A DNA stretch of 64,000 bases from Nepenthes gracilis (GCA_033239525.1 BSYO01000019.1:8166592-8230591); one strand, 5' to 3'; positions 24,351-36,480 are shown, numbered from the stretch's first letter. Translations and numbers: made by a program. Notes: generated from the sequence alone by a model not told the origin.

Positions 24351-25658
24351 CGAACATTATAATAATATTTTGATTTTTCAACTCATGAACCTTTGTTTCT
24401 GAAATTACTTATTAAGATTTTAAAATCTAACCATAAAAATAAAAATAAATACAACCAGAATATAAGAATTTTTATATGAAAAACCTTCCCAGGAAGAGAA
24501 GGAAAAACTATAAGGCTAAAGTCTACTAAAAATTTTATTAATAAAATTTTTACAACTTACAATTTTTAAAAATAGAAAAAATTACAAACACTATTTCATA
24601 TACTCACCAAAAGACTCATAATATACGGCACAACTTTTATACTTACAAGTTTCTTGAATTAATATAAACTAAAATTAAAAGCTCTATTTTTTGGGGTTTA
24701 GCTTTTATATTTATTTTACTCAAGCAATGTAAAATTTTTTTCTACATAATAAATTTCTCTTATTTGTGGAATTTGAGGAGCATCCCAGTAATATGTTCCC
24801 ACTTATGGAAAGTCCAAGGTGCCTTTTTTTTGTGGGATAAGAAGTTTGTTTGATAAGTTCAGTTTCCTTTTCGGATTGCTTTTGTCCTAAGAAATAGAGA
24901 CAAAATTGCATTTTTAGACACTCAAATTAGTTTGAAGCCTGAATATAATATAAATGAGTAGGGATAAACATGAAACCATGTTGTAATTAATGGATGGATA
25001 GGTCTGCTGTTGGACGAACTGGATAGATGGGAGAAGGTGTTTGGCTTGCAACAACCTGGTTCTGGAGATGTCACAAAGACAGTTGCAAAGACTGCTTGAG
25101 ATCCTCAAGCGTATCATGGGAATGAGTAAACCATAAGAGAACAACGAGTACAGATCCCTCCTGAGGCAAAGGAATGGGCCCACAAGGATCTACCGGATCT
25201 TAAATATAAATAAATGAATAGCAAAATTTATTGTGATTGATGTGCTCCTTCAAGATTGAAGCAGCCAAGCTTTGTGAGTCTTTCATGGTGTATCTACTTA
25301 CAAAGAGTGAATGTCGGACTTGTTTTAAATGGCCTTGAGAGAAGACAAGTTCAGATTTAACAAGTCATTTCTGTTTTTCAGTGGCTTTTGTTCAATGGCT
25401 TTTTGTACGGTATTTTGATTATTGGCAAAATACCCCATTTTGTAGCATTGAAAGGGGGTGTTTCTTGAGTTTGAAGTCTGTGTTGTTTTAAAGAAAAAAA
25501 TTGATTTAACCTTTTTAATCATCACTGTACAATTAGTATTAAACAACAGAGGTTTGTTATTTTTTTAAAAATAAAACATAGCAGCCTTTCTTTTTCTAAA
25601 AGAAAATAGCACAGTGGTTCGATCAACATTATACAGTAATTATAAGAAATCAAATTAA
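24351..25658. other. Probable LTR remnant and unassigned DNA
   Basis: 24430-24720 resembles a copia LTR interior: GAAAAACCTTCCCAGGAAG and AGTCTACTAAAAATTTTAT lie directly upstream of the gag fragment, read on the - strand. LTR ends are not visible. 24720-25658 holds no recognised gene or repeat. Confidence 0.35.
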
Positions 25659-25885
25659 CCCTTTTTATCAGAGGTGTGGAGTCACAGAAGGCATGTCTCT
25701 CATGCACCAACTATAAGATTCTTGAAATTGGTAGGCTGCCTGGTCATGGTTGACGAGCAACAGGACACCAACCCTTTTATCAGAGGGGTGGAGTCTCAGA
25801 AGGCATGTCTCTCATGCGCCTACTATTAGATTCTTGAAATTGGCAGGCTGCCTGGTCATGGTTGATGGGCAACAGGGCACCAGCA
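25659..25885. repeat. 113-bp tandem duplication
   Basis: Two adjacent copies start at 25659 and 25772 and share CTTTTATCAGAGG, GAAGGCATGTCTCTCATGC, GATTCTTGAAATTGG and GGCTGCCTGGTCATGGTTGA. Differences are scattered substitutions, so the duplication is recent relative to most of the window. Confidence 0.9.
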
Positions 25886-27055
25886 TGCCGTCAACCATAT
25901 CACGTGGTCGGATGCTTCATCTAATAGGTAAGCTTCCCAAATTTTTGATTTTTTTTTTTTTTTAAAAGAATATTATCTTTAATATATCTTTTAGCTTATT
26001 AACCATTCTCACATCGGATTCACCTTTTCAATGATTTGATTCATCCTTTCCTTCTTGGCCACAATAGCTTCCATCGAAGTTTTGTATGTCGTCCCAAGAA
26101 GCACGGACCAAATCAGTGGCTCAACCTCAATCGCCCCAGTTGAGCGTGCGCACTTCCACCCTTGGGAGCTCGGGGAGTCATAAGGACACCACCACTTCGT
26201 TGGTGCTCTTTATCCAAAGATTGGATTTATTAGGCTGAATCGGGGCTTTGGGTTGTTGAAGGCTCGGACAATCAACAAGAAGGTCGGCCGAACTGATATC
26301 ATAAACCAGCAGGACTTTATAAAAAGGTTCCATCATTTTGAATCTTTTTTGTTTTCAAGTTAAAAGTATTTAAAAACACAGGTTCTCTCCCCTAACTTTT
26401 CTATTTTGTTTCCCCCACCCACCAACCCAATCGGTGGACTGAGAACCAATAAACATGATTAAGAGAACCGATATCCAACTTATCGTCGCTTGGGACACAT
26501 ATCCATCCTGAAAATTAGGAGACGAGGTAGATTGAGAATAAACATCTTAAATCAGTAAACTTAAATACGATTGTAATTGACTTGCAAAGGCTTATTTTCC
26601 TTTTCTTAGTCAAACAGAAATATAAATATACTAGCAAAAAAAAAAAATTATTTATCTAATATATGTCAAATAAATTACAAATACTAAAATAATCCAAGCA
26701 CTGTAGATTTTAATTTTTTTTTTAATTTAAAATATAAAATACTTATATTCTCATTTAATAATTTTTTTCACGAACTCAATTACGTCCACCGAACTGTACA
26801 TTTAAATATCAATTAGTAAATGTTGTTGCTGCACTAATTAATTGGAAACCATACAACTACCATCAAATTTTAATTTTTTCTTGAGTAGGATTTCGTATTG
26901 AGTTTGAGTTTAAATACAATGAAAATTATCAAATTTCATCCAAAGCCAAACCCAACCTATTATTACCATCCCGGTATAAAAAACAAGTTTATACGCTCAC
27001 CGTGTGAGGCCATAAATTTCAGGAAATAAAATTTTCACACAAAGCTTGCTAGGAC

Positions 27056-27058
<3 letters not shown>
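25886..27058. other. Unassigned intergenic DNA
   Basis: 26080-26330 is relatively GC-rich but no frame resembles a known protein. 26630-26900 is AT-rich. No RNA gene or element ends are seen. Confidence 0.35.
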
Positions 27059-27104
<46 letters not shown>

Positions 27105-27118
27105 ATATATATATATAT
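27059..27118. repeat. (TC)n(TA)n compound microsatellite
   Basis: About 20 CT dinucleotides run directly into eight TA repeats. A likely polymorphic marker; the long run is also prone to assembly-length error. Confidence 0.95.
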
Positions 27119-28478
27119 TTGATAGGTATACAATTCAGATGGGTAATTCTTACAAATTATTCTTCTTTCTTCGATAAATAATCTCATGAAAGCCTCTATA
27201 AATTAGGACTTTCATATGTGCTTCCCAATATAAAAAAAAAAAAAAAAAACAAAATCAGGCTATACGAAACCATATCACTTGATTTTGCCTAATATCATTT
27301 AAAAATACAAGTTTGTTTAAATTAGTTTTTAAGGCATCACTCTTAATTTTTCTAAGAATGACATCTTTATTTCTTTTAATCAACCACAACAAACAAATAT
27401 TTTCTTCTTTAGCCTACATTTTAAATACTCAAAATAACCCTAAATTTTAGTTCTTAGTCTTATTTATCAATTTTTTGGTATTCACTAAGCGTTCGGCCAA
27501 AACGCAGTTGAACCGTCAGTCGTGATACTGACTTTGGAAAACATTCCCATCTCAGATTGCCCGTAGTCCACTTCGAACGCACGGCCAGACCAATTACGCA
27601 TACCCGCACTACCTCACAGAGCCTCCCCACAGAAGGCCAGGAACTTACAGACGCTCTCTCTAATCCTGATCAATAATGATATCCCACAGCTTCAAACCAC
27701 AAGCAAGAAGCAAAATTCCAACATACAACTTCCAGCTTCCCTTTCTTTCAGGCTAGTCAAATCCTCCATTTCTTCCTTCAACACAAGCTCTTCGAATATC
27801 AAAGCTACAGCATACCGCCCCCAATGTACAGGCGAAACTCAATGCTAATAAGAGATGCCGCACTCAAAATCACTGCATCTCTATCCTATCCATCTGTGTG
27901 AGAGACACCATACCCGATGATATCCACTTAACAGGTTTTAGCAAACATCTAACGATGATCTTACCCCTAAAACCAAGAGTGTCAGCAAACACGGGCCATG
28001 TCAATATGCCACTTCAAATAAGCAATTACCCTCCAATGAAAAAACAGATCCCGGTAAAACATTTCAGTACATCCATAAAATGTCCCACCTGAAGAGCACG
28101 CCAGGGAAAAAAAAGGTAAAACTTGGTCCTGAACTAACAGATCATTACTGTTCTTCATAAACTTTTTCTTTCTTGGCATCCAGACCACAGTAGCAGAACC
28201 ATACGCTACCCCTATAGATATACCAATAATTTCATGCATCCAGACCACATAAAGAACCTAAAAGCATCATTACCGCCTGTAGCAAACAGCATGTGCAGAC
28301 AACGGTATTGAAGAAATGGTAAATTCCACAGAGTTTCTCAAAGCATATCTAACCAGAGCAGCGAAGACAAACCTGGATGGCAGACTAAAAGCTACTTTCC
28401 AGCAGCAACTTCGTGCAGTGAACCATGGAGGCCCAAGTCCAACAACTAAAAGTCATTGGCTCCAGATGAACCACCAAA
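27119..28478. other. Intergenic region and 3' UTR of RNA-binding gene
   Basis: The right part (about 28000-28478) is probably the 3' UTR of the - strand RNA-binding gene, judging only by position. 27480-28000 is of ordinary complexity with no frame I recognise. A poly-A run occurs at 27231-27249. Confidence 0.35.
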
Positions 28479-29229
28479 TCAAGCATTTCCACGGTAATCA
28501 CCTCCAAAACCACCATCATCCCCACGATAGCCACCACCAAAACCACCTCGAGGGCCAGGAGTTCTGTCAGTGGCGTAACTAACACGGATGTTTCGACCAT
28601 TGAGCTCCTGCAAATGTAAAAGGTTGGTTACCAATAGCACAGACAAAAATGCATCAACATTACAGGCTTCAATGATATCTCACCTGGCCATCCATGCAAG
28701 ACATTGCAGAGCTTGCAGATTCTTCGCTGGAGAAGTTGACAAAACCGAACCCCCTGGACCTTCCAGTGTCTCTATCAGTGATGACCCTTGCTGTGAATAA
28801 AATAAAACCACTGAAATTTTGAGCCTGCAGACTCCAATGTAAATCACAAAATCATACTTACTACACTTTCATAAAGAAGGAAAATACACATGACAATTTT
28901 TTCACAGTAGTATACAAGTCAAGTGCAAGGCTCACCTTCTGTCACTTCGCCAAAGCTGGAAAAAGCATCCTTCAGTGATTGGTCATCAGTTCCCCAAGAA
29001 AGACCTATATCCATGGATGATATTCAAGATTTTCCACAGTACTAGAAAACCAAGGCATCACATATAGCCTATATATTAAAAGGTTATTGATACCTCCAAT
29101 AAAAAGTTTTTTAGAAGACATGCAGCGAATCAAATTGAGCATAGATGTCAGAGGAGGCTGTCCATTTGGCACAATTTTCTGAGAAATGCTATTCCTGAGA
29201 AGGTTACCACAACTATTATAGAATGCCAT
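28479..29229 (-). CDS. GRP2: Glycine-rich RNA-binding protein, mitochondrial type
   Basis: Four exons on the - strand: 29229-29094, 29004-28936, 28790-28684 and 28607-28479, all with GT/AG introns, giving 146 aa. Residues 1-38 form a mitochondrial-targeting-like leader (MAFYNSCGNLLRNSISQ; basic, hydroxylated, no acids before the RRM). One RRM follows: RNP2 is KLFIGGLSW, RNP1 is RGFGFVNF, with VITDRDTGRS between and ELNGRNIRVSYA at the end. A short Gly/Arg tail (GGFGGGYRGDDGGFGG) follows. Start, leader and domain order match plant GR-RBP2/GRP2, small RNA chaperones of mitochondria linked to cold response and RNA processing. The Gly tail is shorter than usual for the family. The TGA stop is followed in frame by ten more codons with FGGSSG before TAG, so the tail may have been cut by a recent mutation. 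ATG context GCCATGG is favourable. Confidence 0.93.
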
Positions 29230-30150
29230 GGCCAGTTTGATAAGTCCTGTGTCCCCTTAAAAGTCAGCACAGAAGATCAAATTACAGAGGTCAGTTCCAG
29301 GAGCCTAGAACAAAAGGCACAATGATGCAATTTTCCCCCTTTAAGCTAATCTACATTTGAGAAACATATAACCACAAGTACACTAGTGAATTCATGAATT
29401 TTCAATCTTCTATTTAATAAAATTAATGAGAAAATTAGTCTTAAACTATACTAATAAAAGGAAAACCAGAAGTGAAAAACCAAATACAAGCCAAAAAATT
29501 TAAGATGTTTTGTATAGCTAAATCCATTCATGCCACAGAATGCAAAATCAACATCAATGTTTCTTTACTGATGCCTTTGTCAGCAATCATCACAGATGAC
29601 CTAAATATTTAGGATGGGTTATGTTCTACTAGATGAGTATGGCTGTAAGAATTGGTCCAACTATTCCTTTCAATTGAAGCCAAATACACAGAAATCATGA
29701 TAAATAATATGCTCAGAAGAATGAGACCTGTCAACAAATAAGAGGGCGGGCTTCTAAGATTTTTTTCGGCCAATTAAAATCATCCTTCTAAATTATTATA
29801 CATGATGCTACACTAACATCTAGTCAATTGTAAAGCAATAAACACTCCACCAATTGGGGTTTTGCAGCTTGAATGGTTGATTATTATGTTCCAGTAGATG
29901 GAGGATCGAATTCTAACTTGAGACAATGTTAGGCTAGAAGGGAAGGCGACCTGTGTGCAGCCCTAGACTCATTGACCACTTGTTGAAACAATACAATTCC
30001 TACCCTCCAACTTAAAAATCAGAATTCCTTCCTATTCCAACTCTCATACACAAAGAACTAAAGCTCCATTCCTACCCTCCCATCATAGCTCTTCCCGATA
30101 TCCTCTTTCCCATCAAAATCCAAAAGCCACATCCTCTTACCCTTTAAATA
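29230..30150. other. Presumed leader intron or promoter of RNA-binding gene
   Basis: A possible 3' splice site on the - strand (TTTTAAG|GGGACACAG|GACTT, about 29244-29262) lies just upstream of the ATG, consistent with a spliced 5' UTR. The rest is AT-rich and non-coding. Confidence 0.4.
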
Positions 30151-30178
30151 GCAAAGCCCTGAACTACCTCCCTTCGAA

Positions 30179-30253
30179 ATTGCAAAGCCTCCTACCGGCG
30201 AAGCTCATTGCTCCACTTTCGTCTTTAAGAGTTTTTGCCACCAGTGCAAGAAG
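30179..30253 (+). pseudogene. Orphan exon-like targeting peptide, broken start
   Basis: The frame from 30180 gives LQSLLPAKLIAPLSSLRVF followed by ATSARR and then an AAG|GTATGAA donor. This is typical of a mitochondrial or plastid targeting presequence: Leu, Ser and Arg-rich with no acids. The start codon position reads ATTG, as if one T had been inserted into ATG, so initiation is lost. A TTTAAATA box lies 35 bp upstream (30143-30150). No downstream exons are recognised. It may be a dead gene fragment or an exon captured by a transposon. Confidence 0.35.
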
Positions 30254-30960
30254 GTATGAACATTTTTATTTTCTATTCTCTTTCTTCTTCCTCACTATTC
30301 ACAAGTTGTTAGAGATTGTTGGAGTTTTCAGAAATTTCAAAATTGGATGCTTAATTTCTGTTTGTCTCACAAATTTCATAGATTTCACATTTTGATAAAA
30401 CTTTCTCTAAATTTTAGAAAAAAATTGAAAAGCAAAAGGCAGGAAAACAGAGGTTTTTTTAAAGCTTAAGTGAGAGATAGAAGTTGAATAGTTGTGCGTT
30501 TTTACGACATACGAATAGTTGAAGATGAAAAATGTTGGAAGGACTTCAAAATCAGCTCCCAGTATCTAAGGATATTATAACTCAAGAGCATTTCATCAGA
30601 TTGATGATCATTTATATACTATGATTTGTTTGAGACATGAGACAAAAAGTACTTGAATTTTTTCCGCTGCTTTCATTAAAGGAGAAGGCACAATAACAAC
30701 AATCGTATCCTCCCTTTCTAAGATAATTTTAAAGAAAAACTGATAGATACCAAAAAGATGATGCTTATGCAGAGAACTTTTTCTAATGCTCTAATTTGCT
30801 TCACTTGTTTTGCAGGAAAATAATCCCTCTTTTTTTCTTGGAAAACAAGTGTGAGAACACTTATTTTATTTCCCCTTTTTCCCGATTATTAGATGTACAG
30901 GAGATTATTAGAATCTAATTCACCCGAAGAATAGACTAAGAGGCAACAAAAGAAGAGAAA

Positions 30961-31155
30961 GCTAATTATGGATGGAGTTGTCATAAATGTGGCCTCCATA
31001 ACTATGTGGTATGATGAACACTACATACTAATGGAGCCTAGAGATAGAAAAGATATAGAGGAAAATGATTTCTTAAGAGGAAGTCTATTGAAACGATTAT
31101 ATCGATCAAGGAACTAATGTTAATTGTTTTGATCAACTACGTCTTACTATGCTGT
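30961..31155 (+). pseudogene. PIF/Harbinger transposase N-terminal remnant
   Basis: From ATG 30969 the frame reads ITMWYDEHYILMEPRDRKDI and then FLRGSLLKRLYRSRN. After a one-base shift NCFDQLRLTM follows. This layout (short N-terminus, then an RNxCxxQLR-type block) is that of plant PIF/Harbinger-like transposases. The catalytic DDE domain is absent; the sequence changes character after 31155. Confidence 0.5.
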
Positions 31156-32810
31156 ATATTGGCCAATATATCTTGATATCCCAATACTGGTATAATATCG
31201 CGATGTCACCATACCGGCCGAATTTTTTTTAAAAAAAAAACTTAAATTAAACAGACATCACACTAGGCCCACTGTTTTTAGTCTCACTGTTTTCATTCTC
31301 ATCACTGGCAGAGAGCTTTCAAAAAGAGAAGCTAAGGGGCAAAGTCATGCTCTAATTCTTCCTTTCTAAAATTCTCTCAATATTTTTTCTTCTTTCAAAT
31401 GAACTCAAATTACTTGAAAATACACTTTAATTCTATAATTTCAAACATTTTTTATCTTCCGAATTCTCAGATTTTGTCGCAAATTTGATATTATTCACGA
31501 AATTGTTTAAGAAGGAAAAAAAAAAGTAAAATTGTTGTTTTTCATCCGTTTTCTTACTATTTGTTGTTTGATTTAGCTTATTTGTGAATTTTCTAACAAT
31601 TCTCTTATAAATTTTGGGCCAAAAATGAGATCTAAGCCATTATTTTGGAAACCTTAAAACTAAGTTAAAATTTTAAGAACTAAGTTAAAATTTTAAGATC
31701 TACATAAATTTATACCTAAAATTCATAAATCAATGTCATAAAAGTTTAATTTGCATGTTTTTTACATTGGATGAATAGTTCTTTCAATTTTTTCTGAGAA
31801 AATAATTTTTTTTAAATAATTTTTTGAAGAATTACAATGTTTTAGGTAATATTAGTTGTTCATGAATTTTAGTATTCTTGATTTATGTATGTGTCTCCTA
31901 ATATTGTTTTCTGATTTTTTAAAAAAACTCTTTTCAGAATTTTTATATTTAGTTAGGAAACTTTTTGGGAAATTTAGTTAGGTGATTTAATATTTATTTA
32001 CCAAATTTATTTTCTAATTTTTGTTTTCGATACTTTGATCAAATTATGTAATCAATTACCAATTATTGACTTTATAATTAACGGTAAATTTCATGGTCGT
32101 TAATTGTTGAATTTGAAACCTTTATATATGGTCCTTTATGTTTTTTTTTTTTTTCTAAATTTATATTTTTAAATTTTCTTTAGATATCTTAAAATATCAA
32201 CATCAAAGACAAGTGGCATAGGTGGGAGTAGTAGTGGGAGCAGACTGAGATTATGGGAGTGATGTGGGGTGGTAGTTTTGTGATCCTGTGATGTTGTTAA
32301 GAAATAAATCAAAATGTAATTTTTCTGATAAAATAATTAGTTGATAGACTACTAGACTAAGAAAAACATTTGGGCCACATTCGGGGGAATGTTGTTCCAC
32401 GTACCCTGTGTCAGAAAAGGTTAGGTAGCTCATATAAAAACATTTAAACGAACAAAAGAAAGAGTAGAAAAAAAAGAGACTTCAAATGGACTTATACGAG
32501 GACATCATATAGCATATAGCATTTTAAATTGATATAATTTTTCTGAGCAATGAGTCGGTATATGCTTGAGCTTTTTTACATTTTTGTACAAAAAATATAC
32601 CATCATAGGGTTACTTCATATGGTTAGTCATGAGCTTGTATGTAATAATACGTTAGAAATATGAAAAGGATGTGTTTTTGCACATGTCATAACATATGAG
32701 TTTCACTCGGTTCCATTTTATATCAAATGGCTCTTTTTCAGGTTAGGTACTCTCACTATAGCTTGTAGTTCATGGAGAAAGGTAGTACTTTAAAGAATAA
32801 GGAGAAAAGA
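31156..32810. other. AT-rich DNA inside Harbinger-type remnant
   Basis: Includes a GGCCAATATATCTTGATATCCCAATAC segment (31160-31186) of repetitive look, poly-A and poly-T runs near 31228 and 32142, and no recognisable coding sequence. Confidence 0.35.
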
Positions 32811-33683
32811 TCCTCCTATGTAAAATGGACTACATTTATGGAACGTGTTCTTACTTTTGTGTTGCTTGACCAACAAAACTTAGGAAATCGTCCACCAAAT
32901 TTGAAAACTAGTTGTATAAACTGCTGCTATTAATACATTGAAAGAGCAATGCAATGTCACTGCTACTAAATATAATATCAATGCTTGTCCAAATACTTGG
33001 GACAAGCATTATTCAGTAGGAAGTGCAGTGCTTGCCACTAGTGGCTTTGGACAGGACTGGGAGCACAATAAGGTGAAAGTTGACAATGAGGAGGTTTAGG
33101 AAAATTATGTGAAAGTAAGATTAACTTATCCTTTCAATTAACTACTATACTTTACTTTATATATTCAAAATATACAATTTCATACAATGTTATGCAGGCT
33201 CATCCTATTGTCAGTCACTATTGGAGAAAGACAATTGAAAATTGGGATGATTTAGCAACAATATGTGGACAAGATCATGCCAAAGGGGAAGGTGCTGAAA
33301 CTGGAGTTGAAGCAACAAATGAGATTACATCAGTTTAGCAATTTCATGATGCTAATGATGATGCATCACCACGAAATCCCAACAAAAACAAATCAACCTC
33401 ACATAAACAACTCCCACAAAAGCGAATGTCGTGCAAGTGATGCACTTGCAACAACTGTTTTTCAAATGGTCAAGACCACCAGCAAAACTTATGAATTGGA
33501 GTCCCAGAAAAAGATCAGACCAGAAAAAGTTTTTGGGAACTTTCCAAAATGCCAGACCTATAGGAATCACAAATATTTCAAGCTTATGATGTTCTCACAA
33601 GTGATGACATGAAGTTTGAAAATTTAATGGCACTTCCAGCTCAACTTAGAAATCCTTGGATACTGACACAAATTGAGAAATAA
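32811..33683 (+). pseudogene. Myb/SANT-like protein remnant of Harbinger type
   Basis: A Myb/SANT-like DNA-binding domain in broken frames: VKWTTFMERVLTFVLLDQQ (about 32822-32878), then TLKEQCNVTATKYNINACP, CPNTWDKHYSVGSAVLATSG and VKVDNEEVWENYVK. An intron-like gap 33116-33198 (GTAAGATTAA to TTATGCAG) leads to AHPIVSHYWRKTIENWDDLA and ICGQDHAKGEGAETG. The tail near 33570-33683 reads AYDVLTSDDMKFENLMALPA. Such Myb/SANT-like proteins are the second ORF of PIF/Harbinger transposons and also occur as domesticated plant genes. Proximity to the transposase piece at 30961 favours one element. Several stops and frameshifts make it non-functional. Confidence 0.7.
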
Positions 33684-34199
33684 AAAACAACATTTTTTTG
33701 CTGGGATGTTTTGTGAATATGTAAATTGAGGTTGTCGTTTATTGTTGTCGTATGTTGGAGTCACTGATGTCGCATAATTATGTATATTGGAAAGTTGTGT
33801 TATTGTTACTGTGACCAGGCAATTGACAAGTTGGATCAAAAGATCATATTTTGTTGGTATGAACAGAGTTATGCCCAATTTGAACATATCATTATATATG
33901 CTTTTGATATGGTTTGTATTATTGGTAATTTGATGTGGTAATATATTGATATGAACAAGTAATTTGGCAATTTTTGATGGACTTATATTATATTATTTCT
34001 GTGAACAGGCTTATTTTGGAATTGTACATTATATGTTTTACTATATAGGCTTATTTTAGCAATTTAAATTGATCATATTAGGTATTTATAATTAAATTTG
34101 TGATAATATATTGTTGCTATGAACCAGGTTATAGACAATTTTAATTTGCGACAATATATCACTTTGAAAAATTTTATTGGTAATTAAAATGATTTTATC

Positions 34200-34396
34200 A
34201 TCATTTATTAAAAAAGCAACCCAATAAGCAGCATAAAATTTTAATCATGATCACATACTAAGTATACAATTCCACAAACTATACCCAAACAATGGAATTA
34301 GAATTATAATTTCAATTTATAATTCTATAGATAATCCAAACACCAGAACTAGAATTACAATTCAATTCCAATTTCGCAATCCAAACAGGCCCTAAA
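34200..34396. repeat. Transposon-end-like sequence
   Basis: Ends with AATTTCGCAATCCAAACAGGCCCT (34371-34394), whose reverse complement AGGGCCTGTTTGGATTGCG is typical of the terminal inverted repeats of plant DNA transposons. It could be the right end of the Harbinger-type remnant. I did not find the matching left end. Confidence 0.4.
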
Positions 34397-34479
34397 AAAA
34401 TTTGCCTATTGCAAACCTACAACTCCACAGGATATCCAATTCTCTAAAACCAAATTACTTAAAGAACCTAAAATGGTGG

Positions 34480-35478
34480 TGATGCATCCCTAGATCAGGG
34501 TTGCTATACGGATTAGAGAGCATCCTAATCCTCCATAGCGGATCGAGCTCAAAGGAGTCCGGTCTCCATTTCTGATAACCTTGGTTCTGCATAATATAAT
34601 GAACAAACAAGATGTCAGAGAATTGACGATACTTACTCCCCGGATTATCCTCTGACACTCAAGTCAGAATTCTTTTTAAGGGAAAAGAAAGATGGAGGAT
34701 ACAAGGTGCTATGATGCATGGGTGAAATGAATGAGAGTGATGGCAGAGATCTTCGCTACGGCGGTTGCGCTTGACAAGGAGCGGCTTATGAGTAATGATG
34801 GAGGGCTTGGTTCCAACAGTTGCGCTCGACGGGAGCAGCTTACGAATGATGTCAAAGGGCTTGGCTTCGGTGAATGCACTCCGTAGGGAGCGGTTTTTTT
34901 GAGAGAAAGAGAAAGCTCTTTGTTTCCTCGGGTCAATCGAGAACAATGATCGATCTGTTTAGCTGAGTGGTGGCCAGCATCATCCTCCTCCCTTCTCCTT
35001 TTCCCGACAGGGGTGAAGGGCATTTGCAATGTTAGTGTTGATGTGGTTTTGGCGCCAATCATGGTGACAACTATCTCACCAGGATTCGCCAAATTGTCCT
35101 GGTGATTGTGGAGGCCGTTGATATCAGTTGTCGTTTTGAGACGGTTGTGCGACAATTGGTGGTCTTCGCCAGACATTTACCAGATTGTTCGACTAATGGT
35201 TGCAAGTGCCGCTTGCATGCACATGCTGCTGCGACCAGGCTGTCAATTGCCAAGTTGGAGGACTTCCTATGCTGCGATTGCCCGGTCTACTTGGGCTATG
35301 TGCTAGGCTTGCTTGATGCTTGTCTTTATCTACTCGTCACAAGTTGGGCCGCAATTGGGCCGGTTATGGGGCCTCATAGGTCTCGTGCCTCGCTGAATCT
35401 CGTTGGGCCTCAATCTCCATGGCATACTGATAGATGGGCCCGGTGCTAGGACGGCCCATAGTGGTACAGGACCCATCA
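34480..35478 (-). repeat. 3' LTR of pol-less Tat element
   Basis: 999 bp, from TGATGCATCC to GGACCCATCA. It matches the LTR at 39529 over most of its length (shared: AACAAACAAGA, AAGGGAAAAGAAA, GGTTTTGGCGCCAATC). It contains about 200 bp (roughly 35175-35400) absent from the right copy. On the - strand the GGGGGGGCAAG polypurine tract adjoins it at 35479-35490. Confidence 0.85.
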
Positions 35479-35723
35479 CTTGCCCCCCCATGTCGGGTGG
35501 CTGAGCTTTGCTAGGTATGCCCGATGATGAGACATTTCTTGCAGGGGTCACCATCAAGTGTTCCTTTTTGAGGCATTCTATGTCCTTCTGTGTGGACGCT
35601 CAGCGATTTGATGCTCTGCTTGGAAAGATTTGGGCCTGATTTTTTAGACTTGGCAATTCTCTACAGATGGCATTAGCAGGTGCAATTCCCTACAATAATG
35701 GCTCATTGATCTGCTTTTTCAGC

Positions 35724-35734
35724 TATAAATGGAG
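35724..35734 (+). promoter_or_regulatory. Antisense TATA box 1 of Tat element
   Basis: TATAAATGGAG on the strand opposite gag. The same 11-mer in the same place occurs at 42530 in the other Tat element, with shared downstream blocks (GTGCTGCCAC near 35812, ATGCTGCCAC near 42627) and a shared end near 36445 and 43170 (TTGTAAAAG, then ATTRATRAATRGAAC). Confidence 0.6.
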
Positions 35735-36480
35735 GACTTGCTGCGCTTCGCTTCATCAACCACTCCTCTATCGGCTAATCGATGCAAGAGACCAAAGTGG
35801 GCATAGAGTTTGTGCTGCCACCGGCCGTGATCGGATGGAGCTCTGAGAGATTCAAAGAAGCATTTGCAGTCTGCCACGATTTCCCTACTTGGATTGTTCT
35901 CTTGGTGTAACAAGGGTGGTCCAGTCACAGGGCCACCATTATCTTTCTCCGCTCGCTAGCATTTGGTTGTCTGGCGCTGAAGGAACTTAGAAGGGTAGAC
36001 ATTCCAGCCCGTCGATTTACGCTCAGGCCTAGGGCAAGTGCCGCCGCTTTTGGTTCCCTCTAGTGGGATTGCTTCTAAATGTGCTGGAGGAGATGCTTCT
36101 GGAATCTATTCCGGATAGGGCCATTGTCGCCATGTTAGGTCTGACTTAGCTCCATCCGCTACAGCTAGTCTCGGTAGATCTCCGGGAGGGAGGCCTCCCG
36201 TGCGAGGGCAGTGGTGCCTTGATCTACTTTTCGCAAGGGATGGCTTTTCATTCATCTCCTACCACATCCGATCTCTAGTTGGGACGGTCAACGGGGAGAT
36301 ATTCCCCGAGGAGACATCAGCATTTTGGCTTCTTGTTTACATGTCTTCCTCAAACCTATTTGAGTGGATGCTACCGGGTTGCTACTCCATGTATTTTTTC
36401 CTTCTTGTTACTTTGTACATCCGTTGATATAAGTTTTATACTTTGTAAAAGAAATTAATGAATGGAACTACCGGTATTTT
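35735..36480 (+). other. Putative second antisense transcription unit
   Basis: Lies between antisense TATA box 1 and the aORF promoter. The longest frame (36200-36427) encodes 75 residues ending EWMLPGCYSMYFFLLVTLYIR. The matching part of the other element gives GWMTQVGSLLYVFFYFLLN in a broken frame. An upstream piece, IPDRAIVAML (about 36109), corresponds to IPVDDAAMLAD (about 43018). The partial protein-level similarity suggests a decayed second antisense ORF, but neither copy is open throughout. Function unknown. Confidence 0.4.

Noticed and set aside
34709..35557. Several open frames of 60-155 codons on both strands
   Set aside because: They lie within the LTR of the Tat element, are not preserved in the partner LTR and show no protein signature.
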